Source: Calliopum simillimum (Eukaryota; Arthropoda; Insecta; Diptera; Lauxaniidae). From it: a stretch of DNA of 64,000 nucleotides. A program made the translations under genes and the position numbers. This document shows, in pieces, positions 1 to 11,148 of the stretch. The stretch lies in NCBI GenBank assembly GCA_951812925.1, contig OX638368.1:159140492-159204491 (forward strand), written 5' to 3'. The notes under the pieces are model-generated. The model was not told where the DNA came from, searched no databases, and was given only the letters and a program-made list of their open reading frames with translations. Positions within the stretch are counted from its first letter, which is position 1, and every line of letters starts with the position of its first letter.

Positions 1-2640
1 CGACATTCCATTCACTAAGAGTTGACGCTCTCTACGCCTAACTTTCTGATTTTACTAAGATTTGTGAATCTTCGATCTCTCCGTCAATTACTGCAATTAG
101 TCGCGCTTGATCAGCCGACTGAGTCACCATTCAGTAGAGAGCTCGAACAGAACAAAACTGGAAATGAATTTGAATTTTTATAAATCTTTCGACTGCCGTT
201 TTATCGGAAGCTCTACGTATGATGCAATTAATATTTTTTTTTCATACTGAACCATTAAGTCATCATAACTTTCGAGACCCCGACAAGGCACAGTCGATAC
301 CTAACCATTTTAAGTACTATCGTGGGTGTTGATCTTACTACCCTTGTTCAATTCTTTTTTTATTTTTTTATTTTTTTGATTGGTTGGGTGCCATATTGTT
401 ATAAGATGGCAACCCCGGGATATGGATGTTACTATCCCTACCTGAGGTAATTGTTTTATGTTTGGGCGCCATATTGTTATAGGTCCCTAAGAGCCATCTT
501 ACCTAACGCCGCCCACCACGGCTAATTCAGGGCACTTCAGGGGGTTCTTAACCCGCGGCGCTAGGTCGAGGGAGTAAAAATTTAAAATAATACGAAAAAC
601 GTAACTAAAACTTTCAAAAAAAAACTCTAAAGTCAAAAATCAAAATGACAATAACCAAAAACTCAAAACCTCTTAATACGGCCACCACACCAACATGGGA
701 CTAGCTGGACATCCCATCTGCGCACCCGCCCTTCCTGTGTTCCAGTAAAAATTCCCTCTGAAACACCCACAAACAGATAACCACCATTTCAACTAACTCC
801 TTCTCAACCCATCATCGGACTTCGAATCTCCCCTTTTTACTTATTTGAAATTAGCCAGACATCGCTAATAAATCCTTTTCAAGAAATCAAAAGATACATG
901 AATTTAATCTTACAAAAATCATTTACTTTATTACAGAGACGGCGAATTTAACGTTCAACAAATAACTTCATATGAGACCAGAAACACCAAGTTTTCATCC
1001 CCCAAAAGCGAAATCAAAAATTAAATTTAAATATGACCAAAAAAAAAGTATAAAATGTAATATAATTAAAAATATAATATAATGTATTAAAAATTGGTAT
1101 ATAAAATCTTAAAACTAGAGAATTATAAAAATGTAATCAAATAATACTTCGAAGAAAGCGAAATGTAATTATAAATAAAATTATCACACAAATAAAATAT
1201 TTTTAAAACCTTCAAAAATATTGAGCCAAACTTATTTCAAAAATTTCCAGAACAAAATGCAGGTAATGAAATTGCTTTAAGTAAGAAAATCCTAAATACT
1301 TCAACGCCTAGTAGCGTATTCAAACAAAAACCCAAAACCCTACTAACTAAAAATGCTACCTAAAAGAGCTCTCTTAAGAAGCCTAAAAAAAAATATTTTC
1401 CCCGTACCTTTTCCTCTAAGGTGAAAAATCCACCACAAAATTATAAATCAAGAATATTTTTAACTCAGGACCACTTTCCGCATATTCAAATTCTGCATTT
1501 ATAAAAATAGATATCAAATTAAATGAAAAAAAAACAAAATACATACATACTACTTAATATAAAAGCTAAATCTACTACTAATTCTATATACGCGAACACG
1601 GCAACTCCTCTCCCGCACAGCTCAAACAAAATCAACGCTTTCTCCACTCTCACTTGCGTGGACCCAAAGTGGACACAAATACCATACACAGGTTCCAATT
1701 TGAACCGTCACAAATGTGGCTACACGCTCCCTATCCCAGACCCACACCACTGTGGATCGAACACTTTTAAGTATTAGCGTCTAATTCCGTTTAACGCAAA
1801 TGCGCTTCCTGCTGCACTGATTCACGACTTTTTTTATATAGCTCATAAAATAAAAATAAAATAAAAAACAATTGTGGCCGACTTAGCTTTTTGATTCCAA
1901 AAGATTATTTCCTGGTGCGCCTCCTTTTGCCGTCTTCTGCCAGCCACACTAGTTAAAATTTAAAATACAAAAAACCAATTACCGAAATGCATATAAAAAT
2001 TCTAACTTTTATGTTTAAAATTAAATGAACCCTTAGCACAATACTCACATTGTATTTTTTTTAAAAAAAAAAAGTTAAATTAAAAATCTCAGCTTCTCCT
2101 AAATTGTTTAATTAAAACGACGCGCACTTTTTTTTCTCTATAAAAAACACAAAGTTTAGAACACTTTTATAAAAAATAACTTTTTTAAAAAACTACCTTT
2201 AATTTATTTTTAAAAAACTAACATTTAACGATTTTAAAATCGCGTCCGCACTTAAACAGTTTTACTTCTGGAATAAACCAGAAGCGCAAAGTTTTGAGTC
2301 ACCAAGCCGATTTTAAACAAAACAGTTAAAACTTTACATATGCATTATATAACATAACAAAAAAAAACAACTTAAAACTGCGTTACCCCTAATATATGCA
2401 ATTTCCCCTACATACATTATATCTTATTATATGCCTCTCACTCTAAATTTATATTTCCGTCTCATCTTAAATGATGACATCATCTCGTCAACATTCGGAA
2501 CCTTCCTGCAACAATCCTTCAGCTAATTAAACAATCGTACAACTAAACATCTGTCCTATAGTAAAACAACCCCGAAACCGCAACCAACTTCCTGACGTGT
2601 GGAACCTAAGAGCGGCCATCATATTGTCAAATTCTGACAT
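1..2640. other. A/C-rich, G-poor block without a recognisable gene
   Basis: No credible gene is seen. From about 560 to 2640 the plus strand is strikingly rich in A and C and poor in G. An open frame at 1523-1777 has low-complexity content and no recognisable domain. Near 387-410 and 455-480 a phrase containing GCCATATTGTTATA occurs twice as a direct repeat; read on the minus strand it contains a TGGCGCCCAA-like string that could be a retroelement primer-binding site. No LTR pair, gag or pol sequence was found to support this, so the block is left unassigned. Confidence 0.4.
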
Positions 2641-4106
2641 TTCACATATTTACTTTGAATGAATTGCATGAGGCAAAAAGAAAAATTATTGAAAATTAAA
2701 AATTAAATATAGTGGAAAAATAAAGAAGGAAGATAAAAAAAAAAACAAATTAAGAAAACTCAAAACATCGAAGGAAACTAAAATGGATAGAATAAGGATA
2801 CTTAGAAGGACGAAATAACCAGGTAAACTAAAAGGCAATGAAGGAAGAAGAAGAAAAACTACCACCATTCATCAAAAAAAAAAAGGTACTATAAACAAAA
2901 AAAAACTACTAATATGATAGAAAAAAACTGATTGAAATGCGGAAAAAAACCGAAAATTGAATCAATAAAAGAAAAGTAAACCCCCATAACTAAAGACTCC
3001 TACCCTCATGCAACAACTGATTGGCTATTTTTCAATAATGTGGCTCAATTTCGTTGATATAGCGTTAAATCTCCTCTTTCCATTTACTAATTTTAAAATG
3101 TCAGCTGTCTAATTATTTTTTTCTTTTGGTTTATAGCATTTCACCGCATAAATGGCGATAAGTTCAAATCTTGCGTGAACTATGGGACACCCATATATCT
3201 CTGGAAAAAGAAATCATAGAGACATGGTAATTATACCAATAGAAGCAAATTTAAATTTCATATTTAGGACTAAAATCCTGGAGAATTGTCTTATCTCGAC
3301 TTAGGTTGTTTTGTCAAAAGTCCACAGAAATGTTGATATCCAAAATGAACGTACATACGTAAGTGTTTAGCCAGACGAAGAGCACCACTTCCCTCCGCTT
3401 GTCTATAAACTCGAAGTGCCCTACATGCCCGTGGCACGATGGCAACTGAACGAACGTATGTTTTGGCATTTCACCCAAAATGCTATGAAGGCAAACGAAT
3501 TGAAAGAGATCAGCGTTTTACAAAAACTCAGTCGTTTTAATTATTTAGTTCATCAAATTTATCAAAAATATTTTTATTTTGCGGCCAAACAACTGTTTTG
3601 ACGATTAGAGATGAATTGAAGTTCGGTTCTTACGGAACAACACGTCTCGTCATAATGTTTTCTTCACTTTCGATCAGTTACGTGAGTTAATTTTGATTTG
3701 ATTTAAAGGCTCAATAAATTTACTTACTTATTTAATTTTGGTTGTTAACATTTATTAAGATATGCTCGTGGAAAAACTCAAGGACTGCCAAATCAAAAAT
3801 AAGTTTTTAGTGAGTAAGTACTGAAATTAATTGGGGTAACTGAAAACACCCGAAGAAGTCAGTGAACACTAAAATGGGAAAAAATTGAAGACTATTAAAA
3901 AAAAAGAAAAAAATTAGAACCACACGTTTAGTTACCTATTTTGGTGTATTATAACGTGCTGAAAGGGTCCCTTACACCCATTTTTCACTTTATTAAACTG
4001 TTTTTTGTAAGCAAAAAGCAGAGAAAACGGTTTTGTTTTAATTTATTTTACAAATTTTATTTATTTTTCAAAATGTAAACTTTTGACAAATAATTTTTAT
4101 TTTACC
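2641..4106. other. Unassigned intergenic sequence
   Basis: At about 2640 the composition switches from A/C-rich to A/G-rich, and the purine-rich stretch runs to about 2960. An open frame at 3416-3601 has no recognisable domain and is probably chance. Nothing else can be supported. Confidence 0.35.
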
Positions 4107-4781
4107 AGGTCCTCAGGACAGCTCCGATTTTGATGATTTTTTTTTTTAAATTTGTTTTTTTTTTTTTATAAAGTTAGAAACATTTTGGAGCTGGGACGAA
4201 ACTATTTATTTTTTTTTTAAAATATCTCTGCAACTAAAAAAAAATATGAAATACAAAAATCAAAATACATATTCATTTTCGATGTATTTCGCTATGTAAA
4301 ATCCGAATCTGGCGTCAGATTTGTTGTAGCTCTTATGCGATTTTATTGAAATTTTGGAATGCGCCTAAGCATAGAACGAGGAATGAGCTAAGCTATAATT
4401 TTATAGATAGTCATGAGAAGGTGTGTCACCGACTTAAATTTTAAATATCTAAGAAAAGAAAAAAAGACATCGAAATAATTCAAATTACGTTTCAAACAAA
4501 AAAACTAGTGTCATATCAGGTTTTATTTGTCCAGGAGAAAAATACAAATGTAGGTCGTATAAGGAGAGAAGATATCTTTGATGCCAGATTCGGATTCTGC
4601 ATCGCAAAATACATGCGAAATGACTGTTTTTATTTTTGTATGTCATATATTGTTTTATAGTTTTAGGGATATTTTTAAATAAATATTAATAATTCTGTCG
4701 CAGCTCCAAAAGGTTTCTGATTTTAAATAAAAAAAAAAGAAAACATCATCGTAATCGGAGCTGTTCTTGAGGACTCCCTCA
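4107..4781. repeat. Long inverted repeat (hairpin family 'CCGAATCTGGC')
   Basis: An imperfect palindrome centred near 4445. The outer arms read roughly GTCCTCAGGACAGCTCCGAT on the left and its complement near 4745-4780 on the right. Inner arms include AAATCCGAATCTGGC at about 4298 and the complement near 4575. One-armed or complete relatives are seen at 24327-24757, 36694-37605 and 50620-50890. No open frame is present. A non-autonomous hairpin element is the simplest reading. Confidence 0.7.
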
Positions 4782-4824
4782 TTTTGCCTGTGTTATGGTT
4801 TTATTGACTCCACCATTTATTAAA

Positions 4825-5202
4825 GAGTCTGTCTATACGGGGCGTTCCGCGTACGCGAAAGCTCCTCTCTCTCTCTCAATTTACTCAATTAGCGTACGCG
4901 AAATCCAGTGAAGTTTTTTCCCCCGGGACGCATATTCGTTACAACAGTAATTTTACATAAAAGTAGGGGTAAGTGGGCGGCCTGCGGCCGCAGCTCAGGA
5001 TTTAAAACTCCCAAAAATCCGACACCGGCTTCGCGGCGGCCTTCGGCCGCGGATCAGTACATAAATTAATCAAGTTCCCCGGGGGAAAAAACTTCACTGG
5101 ATTTCGCGTACGCTAATTGAGTTTCGCGTACGCTAATTGAGTAAATTGAGAGAGAGAGAGAGGAGCTTTCGCGTACGCGGAACGCCCCGTATAGACATTT
5201 CC
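4825..5202. mobile_element. Foldback element, short copy, with perfect 9-bp target duplication
   Basis: The element is flanked by TTTATTAAA at 4816-4824 and again at 5203-5211. The left end is GAGTCT then GTCTATACGGGGCG; the right end is the complement of that core followed by ATTTCC, so the outermost six bases differ between ends. The arms contain GCGTACGCG palindromes and (CT)n tracts. The centre carries a GC-rich module (about 4943-5072) with GCGGCCTGCGGCCGC and GGCCTTCGGCC palindromes. There is no coding sequence. A 9-bp duplication with long inverted arms resembles foldback or Mutator-like non-autonomous elements (established for those groups; assignment here is inference). Confidence 0.8.
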
Positions 5203-5869
5203 TTTATTAAAATGCTCAAAATAATGTTCAACGTACTATTTCATTATTGGACTGCAAACCTTAAAAAAAGCTTTTATTGTTGAGCTTTAGCGACTACACT
5301 GACCTCTGACGGTTAATACAATAAACAATATTTGACATTTGCTGTCATAACAAAGTGAAGAAAACTAAGAATGCAAGTGATTTATGTTACACGAGTGGTT
5401 TTGGATTGGTAATGAAAGCATTTGTTTAAAATTGGATTTATTTTTTTAGCAGAGGAAAGGCTAGAGTTTGTTCAACAGGTAAGCGCCAGCTCATTACGGC
5501 ACAATAATTTTTATCATATTTAAGTATGTGATATTTGGCTTTTATTATATTGTTCTTTCTTTTTCTTATGAAATATATAGTGCAAATAAAACTATTGATA
5601 AGAGCAAAAATCATTAAAAAAAGGAAATGTCTATACGGGGCGTTTCGCGTACGCGAAAACTCTTCTCTCTCTCTCAATTTACTCAATTAGCGTACGCGAA
5701 ACTCAATTAGCGTACGCGAAATCCAGTGAAGTTTTTTCCCCCGGGGAACTTCCCAATGGGGAATGGAGCGCATCAATAGCGCTTCTGAAGCGCTTTAAAG
5801 CAGCAGTGAAGCGCATCTCTTTCGTTGCCAAAAGCGCTGAAATTAACATTGGCATGTCATTGGAACGAA

Positions 5870-6015
5870 GCGCTTCGCTCTCGCTACCAGAAATGTTCTT
5901 TGGATGCGCATCGCTCTCGCATCCAGAAATGCTGTTTGAATGCGCATCGCTCTCGCTACCAGAAATGCTCTTTGGATGCGCATCGCTCTCGCATTCAGAA
6001 ATGCTCTTTGAATGC
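5870..6015 (+). repeat. 36-bp tandem repeat inside the foldback element
   Basis: The unit contains CATCGCTCTCGCTACCAGAA followed by ATGCTCTTTGGATGCG. It occurs about four times here with small substitutions, and again at about 6335-6510. Because 36 is a multiple of three, several frames stay open on both strands and mimic a repetitive protein; no coding function is inferred. Confidence 0.75.
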
Positions 6016-6059
6016 TTTTTGGATGACAATAAAAATATTTAAAAAATTAATTTTTAATT

Positions 6060-6300
6060 GAAATTTTACGTCTTTCGTCAACAAAGGCAAATCAGACTAT
6101 TATTTTTTTTTGATGTAAGTAATTATAATTATTTTTATTTTACTAAATTAATTCTAATTGAAAAATTGCAAGTTGAAAACTTTTGTGTTAGGTCTGGGCC
6201 GGAGTTGAACCGAGGACCTCACGGTTGCTACAACTCTCAATCGCAGTGCCAGTCGCTAGACCACTGCTCTATCATCGCGCTCTTACGAAGACGACTTATT
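6060..6300 (-). repeat. tRNA-derived SINE-like sequence
   Basis: On the minus strand, 6280 to 6191 carries an A-box-like TAGAGCAGTGG and a B-box-like GGTTCAACTCC, typical internal RNA polymerase III promoter boxes of a tRNA. The head resembles a leucine/serine-type tRNA but does not fold cleanly by eye. The adjoining tail (about 6062-6190 on +) matches 60225-60335 over most of its length, so the sequence exists in at least two copies. Confidence 0.55.
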
Positions 6301-6790
6301 GATATATTTTGTTTTGTACGTTAATACGTGACCGAAAGCGCATCGCTCTCGCTACCAGAAATGCTCTTTGGATGCGCATTGCTCTCGCATTCAAAAATGC
6401 TCTTTGGATGCGCTTCGCTCTCGCTACCTATAGCGCAGAAAACATGCGCATTCAAATCAGCTCTTTGGATGCGAGAAGGACGCGCATCGCTATTGCATCT
6501 TGGGGATGCGCATCGAAATTTTCTGTTGGGTTGATTAATTTATGTACTGATCCGCGGCCGAAGGCCGCCGCGAAGCCGGTGTTGGATGTCTGACGGGTTT
6601 AAATCCTGAGCTGCGGCCACAGGCCGCCCACTTACCCCTACTTTTATGTAAAATTACTGTTGTAACGAAAATGCGTCCCGGGGGAAAAAACTTCACTGGA
6701 TTTCGCGTACGCTAATTGAGTAAATTGAGAGAGAGAGAGAGCAGCTTTCGCGTACGCGGGCCGCCCCGTATAGACAGACTCTTAAAAAAA

Positions 6791-7921
6791 TATGAAATGG
6801 TAACTAAATTAACCGCAACTCTTAACATTCTATTCCTGCAACTACCATGGAGGGCATAGAGTAAAAAGAATCGTTTTCACCGAACGCGATTTATTTCCAT
6901 GTTGATAAACCACATTTTGGATTCCTCCTATCAAGAGCTTGACGAGAAACTTTATTAAACAGTATGTGTCCTATCAGCCGCTATTTGCGTAGCTTGATCT
7001 CGTTTGCTAGGGTTATTTGATTGGATTTTCGTTGTGTGTCAAATTTTGATATGGTCTCTTACCACGAAACTAACAATATGTCCTAAGCATTTGCAAACGA
7101 ATAATTCTGGGCGCAGCTCCATTGACGCTCCAAAAAAGAATATGGTGGCGTATAACAAATTTCAAAATATTCCTCTTTCAAAACTAAATTAACATCTACA
7201 CATCTCAAAGACATTTGGTTAGTTCACCAATCGGTATGGTACTTGATCTTGTTAAAAAAAATCTTATTTAGATATGAAAACATCGGCGACTGTACGTCCG
7301 ACACCGATTACACTACATGCGGCTACGGCTAATATCGGCAGTGCCAACATTAACTTTCGGCGCAACGCACTGATACCCGAAAATTATATCGGCCAACTGT
7401 AGTTGTTGCAAACTCGTATCTTTGAAAGGCTGGGAGCTATATTTGTAGCTATAACCAAAGGTTATTGTAGGTTTCCATACAGAAATTTTGAGTCGTTTGT
7501 TAAACGTTATTCAAAATTTTTTATTTACAAAATAACTTTTTATAATCCGCTTTTTAAATATGCACTTAATAACTTAAATCGATTTTTAACTAGATTAAGT
7601 TTTATCGATAACTATTTAATTACTGATGTTTTAAGTCGTCAAATGCAATTTAGCTGGTCTAATTTATACTATCTTTCTTTTTTTTTTTGGATTTTTACAA
7701 GAAAACATTTCTACAGAAATTGATTTCTTAGCACCGCTCTTTTCCGAATTTTACAATCACGTCACTCCCGGTACACATAGAGGTAAATAACACTTAATTT
7801 ACTCAGAATACAATTCAAATTCGTTTGCACTGTATTTGTTCAACTAACTTGTTGCTATTTTTCTTGGTTTTCCTATTTTAGAATAATACATTCTAGAACA
7901 AGATTTAAAAGAATTGAATTA
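6791..7921. other. Unassigned intergenic sequence
   Basis: The open frames at 7004-7192 and 7403-7723 show no recognisable domain. The second is rich in F, Y and N and is likely chance in AT-rich DNA. No repeat pairing was found here. Confidence 0.3.
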
Positions 7922-8346
7922 GAATTTGAAATGGTGTTTTCAGTCCCTGATAAACCCGAATTGTCAAATTTTTTTTGAAATGGTTAGATATTCTTTTGAG
8001 TTCAAAGATAAGTTCCTACTCCTTTGTCATAGCAGTTATTTTTCTAAATTTAACAGTCGGAATAATGCTGCAGTTTTTTAATGATTATAACGCCTTTTGC
8101 CACACTATACCGAGTCCATCGTTATAATACGATGTCATATTCTGCGATAAAACGAGAATGATGTCGTCTTACAGCAATAGACTTGCTATAGTGTGGAGAA
8201 AGGCAAAACATCGTAACATTATTCCGACTGTTTAATTTAGAAAATTTAGTGCTATGACTTGGAGGTAGCAAAGGAGTCTTTTAAAGGCACAACCATGAAC
8301 TCGAAAGGATATCTATCAGGGATTGAAAACTCCATTTCAAATTCTA
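7922..8346. mobile_element. Small palindromic MITE with TA target duplication
   Basis: Ends GAATTTGAAATGG (left) and its complement (right), with TA immediately outside each end (7920-7921, 8347-8348). The arms are complementary across most of 425 bases with a centre near 8134. There is no open frame. The TA duplication suggests mobilisation by a Tc1/mariner-type transposase. It abuts a Tc1 transposase remnant and may have inserted into it. Confidence 0.7.
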
Positions 8347-8682
8347 TCAGCGTAATGATCGACAGCGACTATGGTGCGAATGTGGCTTCAGTATAACTGT
8401 GGGAAAGAGATGGATGCATTAGTCCAAAGTCCTGGCTATAATTCTATCGAAAATTTGTGGTTCTATTTAAAGAAAAAGCTCTCTAAAAGACAACCAAATA
8501 ACGAACTACATTTGAAAATACAATATTGGGAAAGACCAAGTAATTACAACCTGAAGAAGTTGATTTTTTTTTCATCATTAAAAAAAAATTGGCAAAAATG
8601 TAAGAAGTAGGTTTTTTTTTGCTTAATAAATTGAAAATATGAATTTATTTTCAATGTGAAAACTCATACTTGACATACTGTG
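8347..8682 (+). pseudogene. Tc1-like transposase, C-terminal remnant
   Basis: A frame at 8371-8610 encodes a stretch with QSPGYNSIENLWFYLKKKL, which aligns with the Tc1 signature around the third catalytic residue (consensus QSPDLNPIENLWWYLK); the Glu of DD34E is present, while the DLNP part is altered. Just upstream (8349-8370) a frame-shifted QRNDRQR-like piece fits the second catalytic motif. The sequence ends near 8682 with a terminal repeat (complement of CACAGTATGTCAAGTATGAG) followed by TA. The N-terminal DNA-binding half is absent. Dead copy. Confidence 0.7.
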
Positions 8683-8798
8683 TATTGCATTTCTGGATTT
8701 ACCAAATTTTTTCTTACAAAAATAACAAAAATGAAAAAAAGAAAATAAATTAGTAATGTTCCCAATAATCATTGAAGAACTTAATAAATGTATCAATA

Positions 8799-9702
8799 AG
8801 GGGTTTTCTATAAGGGACTTGACAACTTTTTTTTTTTTTTATAAATCGCAAACCATTTAAGATTTTTCAAATACTTTATTATCGGCTTAAAGTACAATCA
8901 AAATATTTATGAATGGAACACGACTTCGTTCATATGGCCAACGCGGGCACGTGTGCAGCGGTCGATTCCTTGGACCCAATTTTCGATGACTCGGCCACAC
9001 ATTTCGGCCGAAACGGCCGCTATTTCGTGTTCAATGTTGGCTCTGAGCTCTTCCAACGTCGTCGGCTTATTGGCATAGACCATTGACTTGACGTAGCCCA
9101 AAGAAAATAGTCTAGAGGCGTTAAATCGCACGTACGAGGCGGCCAATCGACTGGCCCATTTCTTGAGATAACGCGCTCATCAAACTTACTCTTCAATAAA
9201 TCGATTGTATCGTGTGCTGTATGGCTTGTGGCATCGTCCAAGTCCATATCTTCGAATTCGGGTCAAAAAAATCGGTAATCATGGCGCGATAACGATAGCC
9301 ATTCACAGGCACGTGACGATCGTTATCGTCGACGAAAAAATATTGCCCAATGACGCCGCCGGCATGCACCAAATAGTTATTTTTTGTGGATGAAGTGGTG
9401 ATTCATGAAGCACATGTGGATTTTCTCCCGACCAATAACGCATGTTTTGCATATTGACGAACCCATTGAGCCAAAAATGAGCTTCGTCACTGAAGATGAT
9501 TTTGCGACGAAATTTATAATCTTGGTTGCGGTCACCGACTCCGAATTTCGGTAGTAAATTTTCATAATTTGCAGACGATGTTCTTAACCATGATGAAAAT
9601 GTTGAGTTTACTGAATAAATTGACAGTGACAGTTCAATGATTAGTGAAAGAGTGCGTTTACAAATTAAATTCAAAGTTGTCAAGTCCCTATTGGAAACCC
9701 TT
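8799..9702 (-). mobile_element. Mariner element of the DD41D (rosa-like) type, internally deleted
   Basis: Terminal inverted repeats lie at 8799-8827 and about 9674-9702 and share AGGGACTTGACAACTTT. The minus strand encodes transposase pieces in several frames: IIFSDEAHFWLNGF (about 9500), a DDNDRHVPVNGYRYRAM region (about 9310), then DDATSHTA (about 9230) and CDLTPLDYFLW (about 9090), and a C-terminal ENWVQGIDRC region (about 8960). The spacing between the second and third catalytic Asp is 41 residues, the DD41D pattern first described in tephritid flies. At 904 bp it is short for the family: the N-terminal helix-turn-helix is missing and there are at least two frameshifts. A TA lies outside the left end. 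Confidence 0.8.
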
Positions 9703-10689
9703 GATAATAAAAACTGAAGTGCACAAATATTATTGTTAATTGAAGAAACTTACAGCGTATACCAATTGTGCAAAACCAAAAAAAACATATGTTTGTGACG
9801 AAGTGAAAAATAAAAAACATTTAATATCACGAAATAGATTTTTTTCTTTAACAACGAAAATAGGTAGTTCAAAAACTTAAAATTTAAGCATTTTTGAAGT
9901 AAAGTGATGACAACAAAACATGAGCCGTTAATTTATTAAATATGACTAAACAAAGTTCTTTGACACCTAAATTAAAAACTTTTGGAAAAGTGGAGTTAGT
10001 TACTATACGTATAATGGTCATAAAAAATAATAAATGGCAAAAACAATAGTAATTCAATCTCTATAACCAAAACATTTTAAAGATTTTGCTCGATTCACTT
10101 ACACATACTTTAAATTGCATTTTTACGTTAAAGTGTCATATAACAGCCGTTAAGTGAAACATTGTAAAATATTTAATTTTCTTGGCGCCGCTAAAAGTCA
10201 GCTAAATGTGCTTCAAAAGCAACTTATGTCATGAATTGCTACCTGAAATGACTTCTACCGCAAAGTTACGGAGATTCGCGTATTGATTATATACGACACC
10301 AGTCACTCGACTGAAATTTTTGATAAATGACAGTAAATTGTAGCAGTTTAAAAGCATGCAAATTAGTAAAAAGAATTGCTGATAAGAAATTTTGGCGAGT
10401 GCCAAAAAAAAAAAAAAAATTGGGTAAAAAGCTCACTTGACAACTTGACAGCAATACCAGCAAATATAAGCTGATATGATTAAAAATAAATAAATACATA
10501 AATTAATAAATGAAAAAAAAAGAAAAATAAAAATTCAAAATTTATATTTATGTATATGGGACGTTCTTTATGAAACTGACCCAACTCCTTAGTCCAAAAA
10601 TTGTATGAATCAATAATCGCCTTTCACATAAATTATTATATAAATTTTAACCGAGGTATCCTAACCAAAAATTGCAAAAAACGAGGTTT
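9703..10689. other. Unassigned intergenic sequence
   Basis: AT-rich sequence with homopolymer runs. The minus-strand open frame at 10287-10499 is low-complexity and not credible. No repeat or gene is recognised. Confidence 0.3.
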
Positions 10690-11148
10690 TTTTATATTAA
10701 GTTCAAGGACGCAATTATTTTTTCTGCTCTATTCCATAATGTGCAAAAGAACGTACTGCTCCCCCCTTTCTAAAAAATAGCCTGAGTAGTCTTGTATGAT
10801 TTTTTCTTGCAAAGCTATGACTACTGTAAGATGACATCATGGAATACCCAAAAAACATGTTAAGAGTAAGTTAGTTACTTATTGCCCATATTTAAAAAAA
10901 AAATAAAAAATAGGTTTATTAACCATATATACCAATTAAACCATTTTAAGATGGCATAAATCCAAACCCTTCCGCTATAGCCGTTTTATGTAAGATTTCA
11001 TAATGTCATCTTAGAGTGGCCATAACTTTACAAGGAAAAATCGCACATGACAAGGCTATTTTTTTGGAAAGGAAAATAGCAGTTTGTTCTTTTGCATTTT
11101 ATGGAATAGAGCAGAAAAAATCCTCGCGTCCTTAAACTTAATTTAAAA
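10690..11148. repeat. Long inverted repeat
   Basis: Left arm from about 10695 (TTAAGTTCAAGGACGC, then TTTTTTCTGCTCTATTCCAT) pairs with the right arm ending about 11145. The centre is near 10920. Both arms include a sequence around an ATGACATCATGGAA-like core. There is no coding content. No clear target duplication was seen. Confidence 0.65.

Larger units (their letters stand above)
5623..6781. mobile_element. Foldback element, long copy, with perfect 9-bp target duplication
   Basis: A relative of the element at 4825-5202, inserted in the opposite sense: the left end is GGAAAT plus GTCTATACGGGGCG and the right end is the complement followed by AGACTC. TTAAAAAAA flanks it at 5614-5622 and 6782-6790. 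The interior holds two blocks of a 36-bp tandem repeat (about 5870-6015 and 6335-6510), a tRNA-derived SINE-like stretch (about 6060-6300) and one inverted copy of the GC-rich module (about 6545-6660). The internal open frames are products of the 36-bp repeat. Confidence 0.8.

Noticed and set aside
385..480. LTR retroelement primer-binding site on the minus strand
   Set aside because: A TGGCGCCCAA-like word alone is insufficient; no LTR ends or coding were found on either side.
1523..1777. 84-residue frame as a possible gene
   Set aside because: No recognisable domain, in a block with extreme base skew that lengthens open frames by chance.
560..2640. Telomeric retrotransposon (HeT-A/TART-like) untranslated region
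   Set aside because: The A/C skew is reminiscent, but there is no gag, pol or characteristic oligo(A) junction in the window.
5703..6061. Repetitive protein-like frames on both strands
   Set aside because: All derive from a 36-bp tandem repeat inside a foldback element; the period is a multiple of three so frames stay open.
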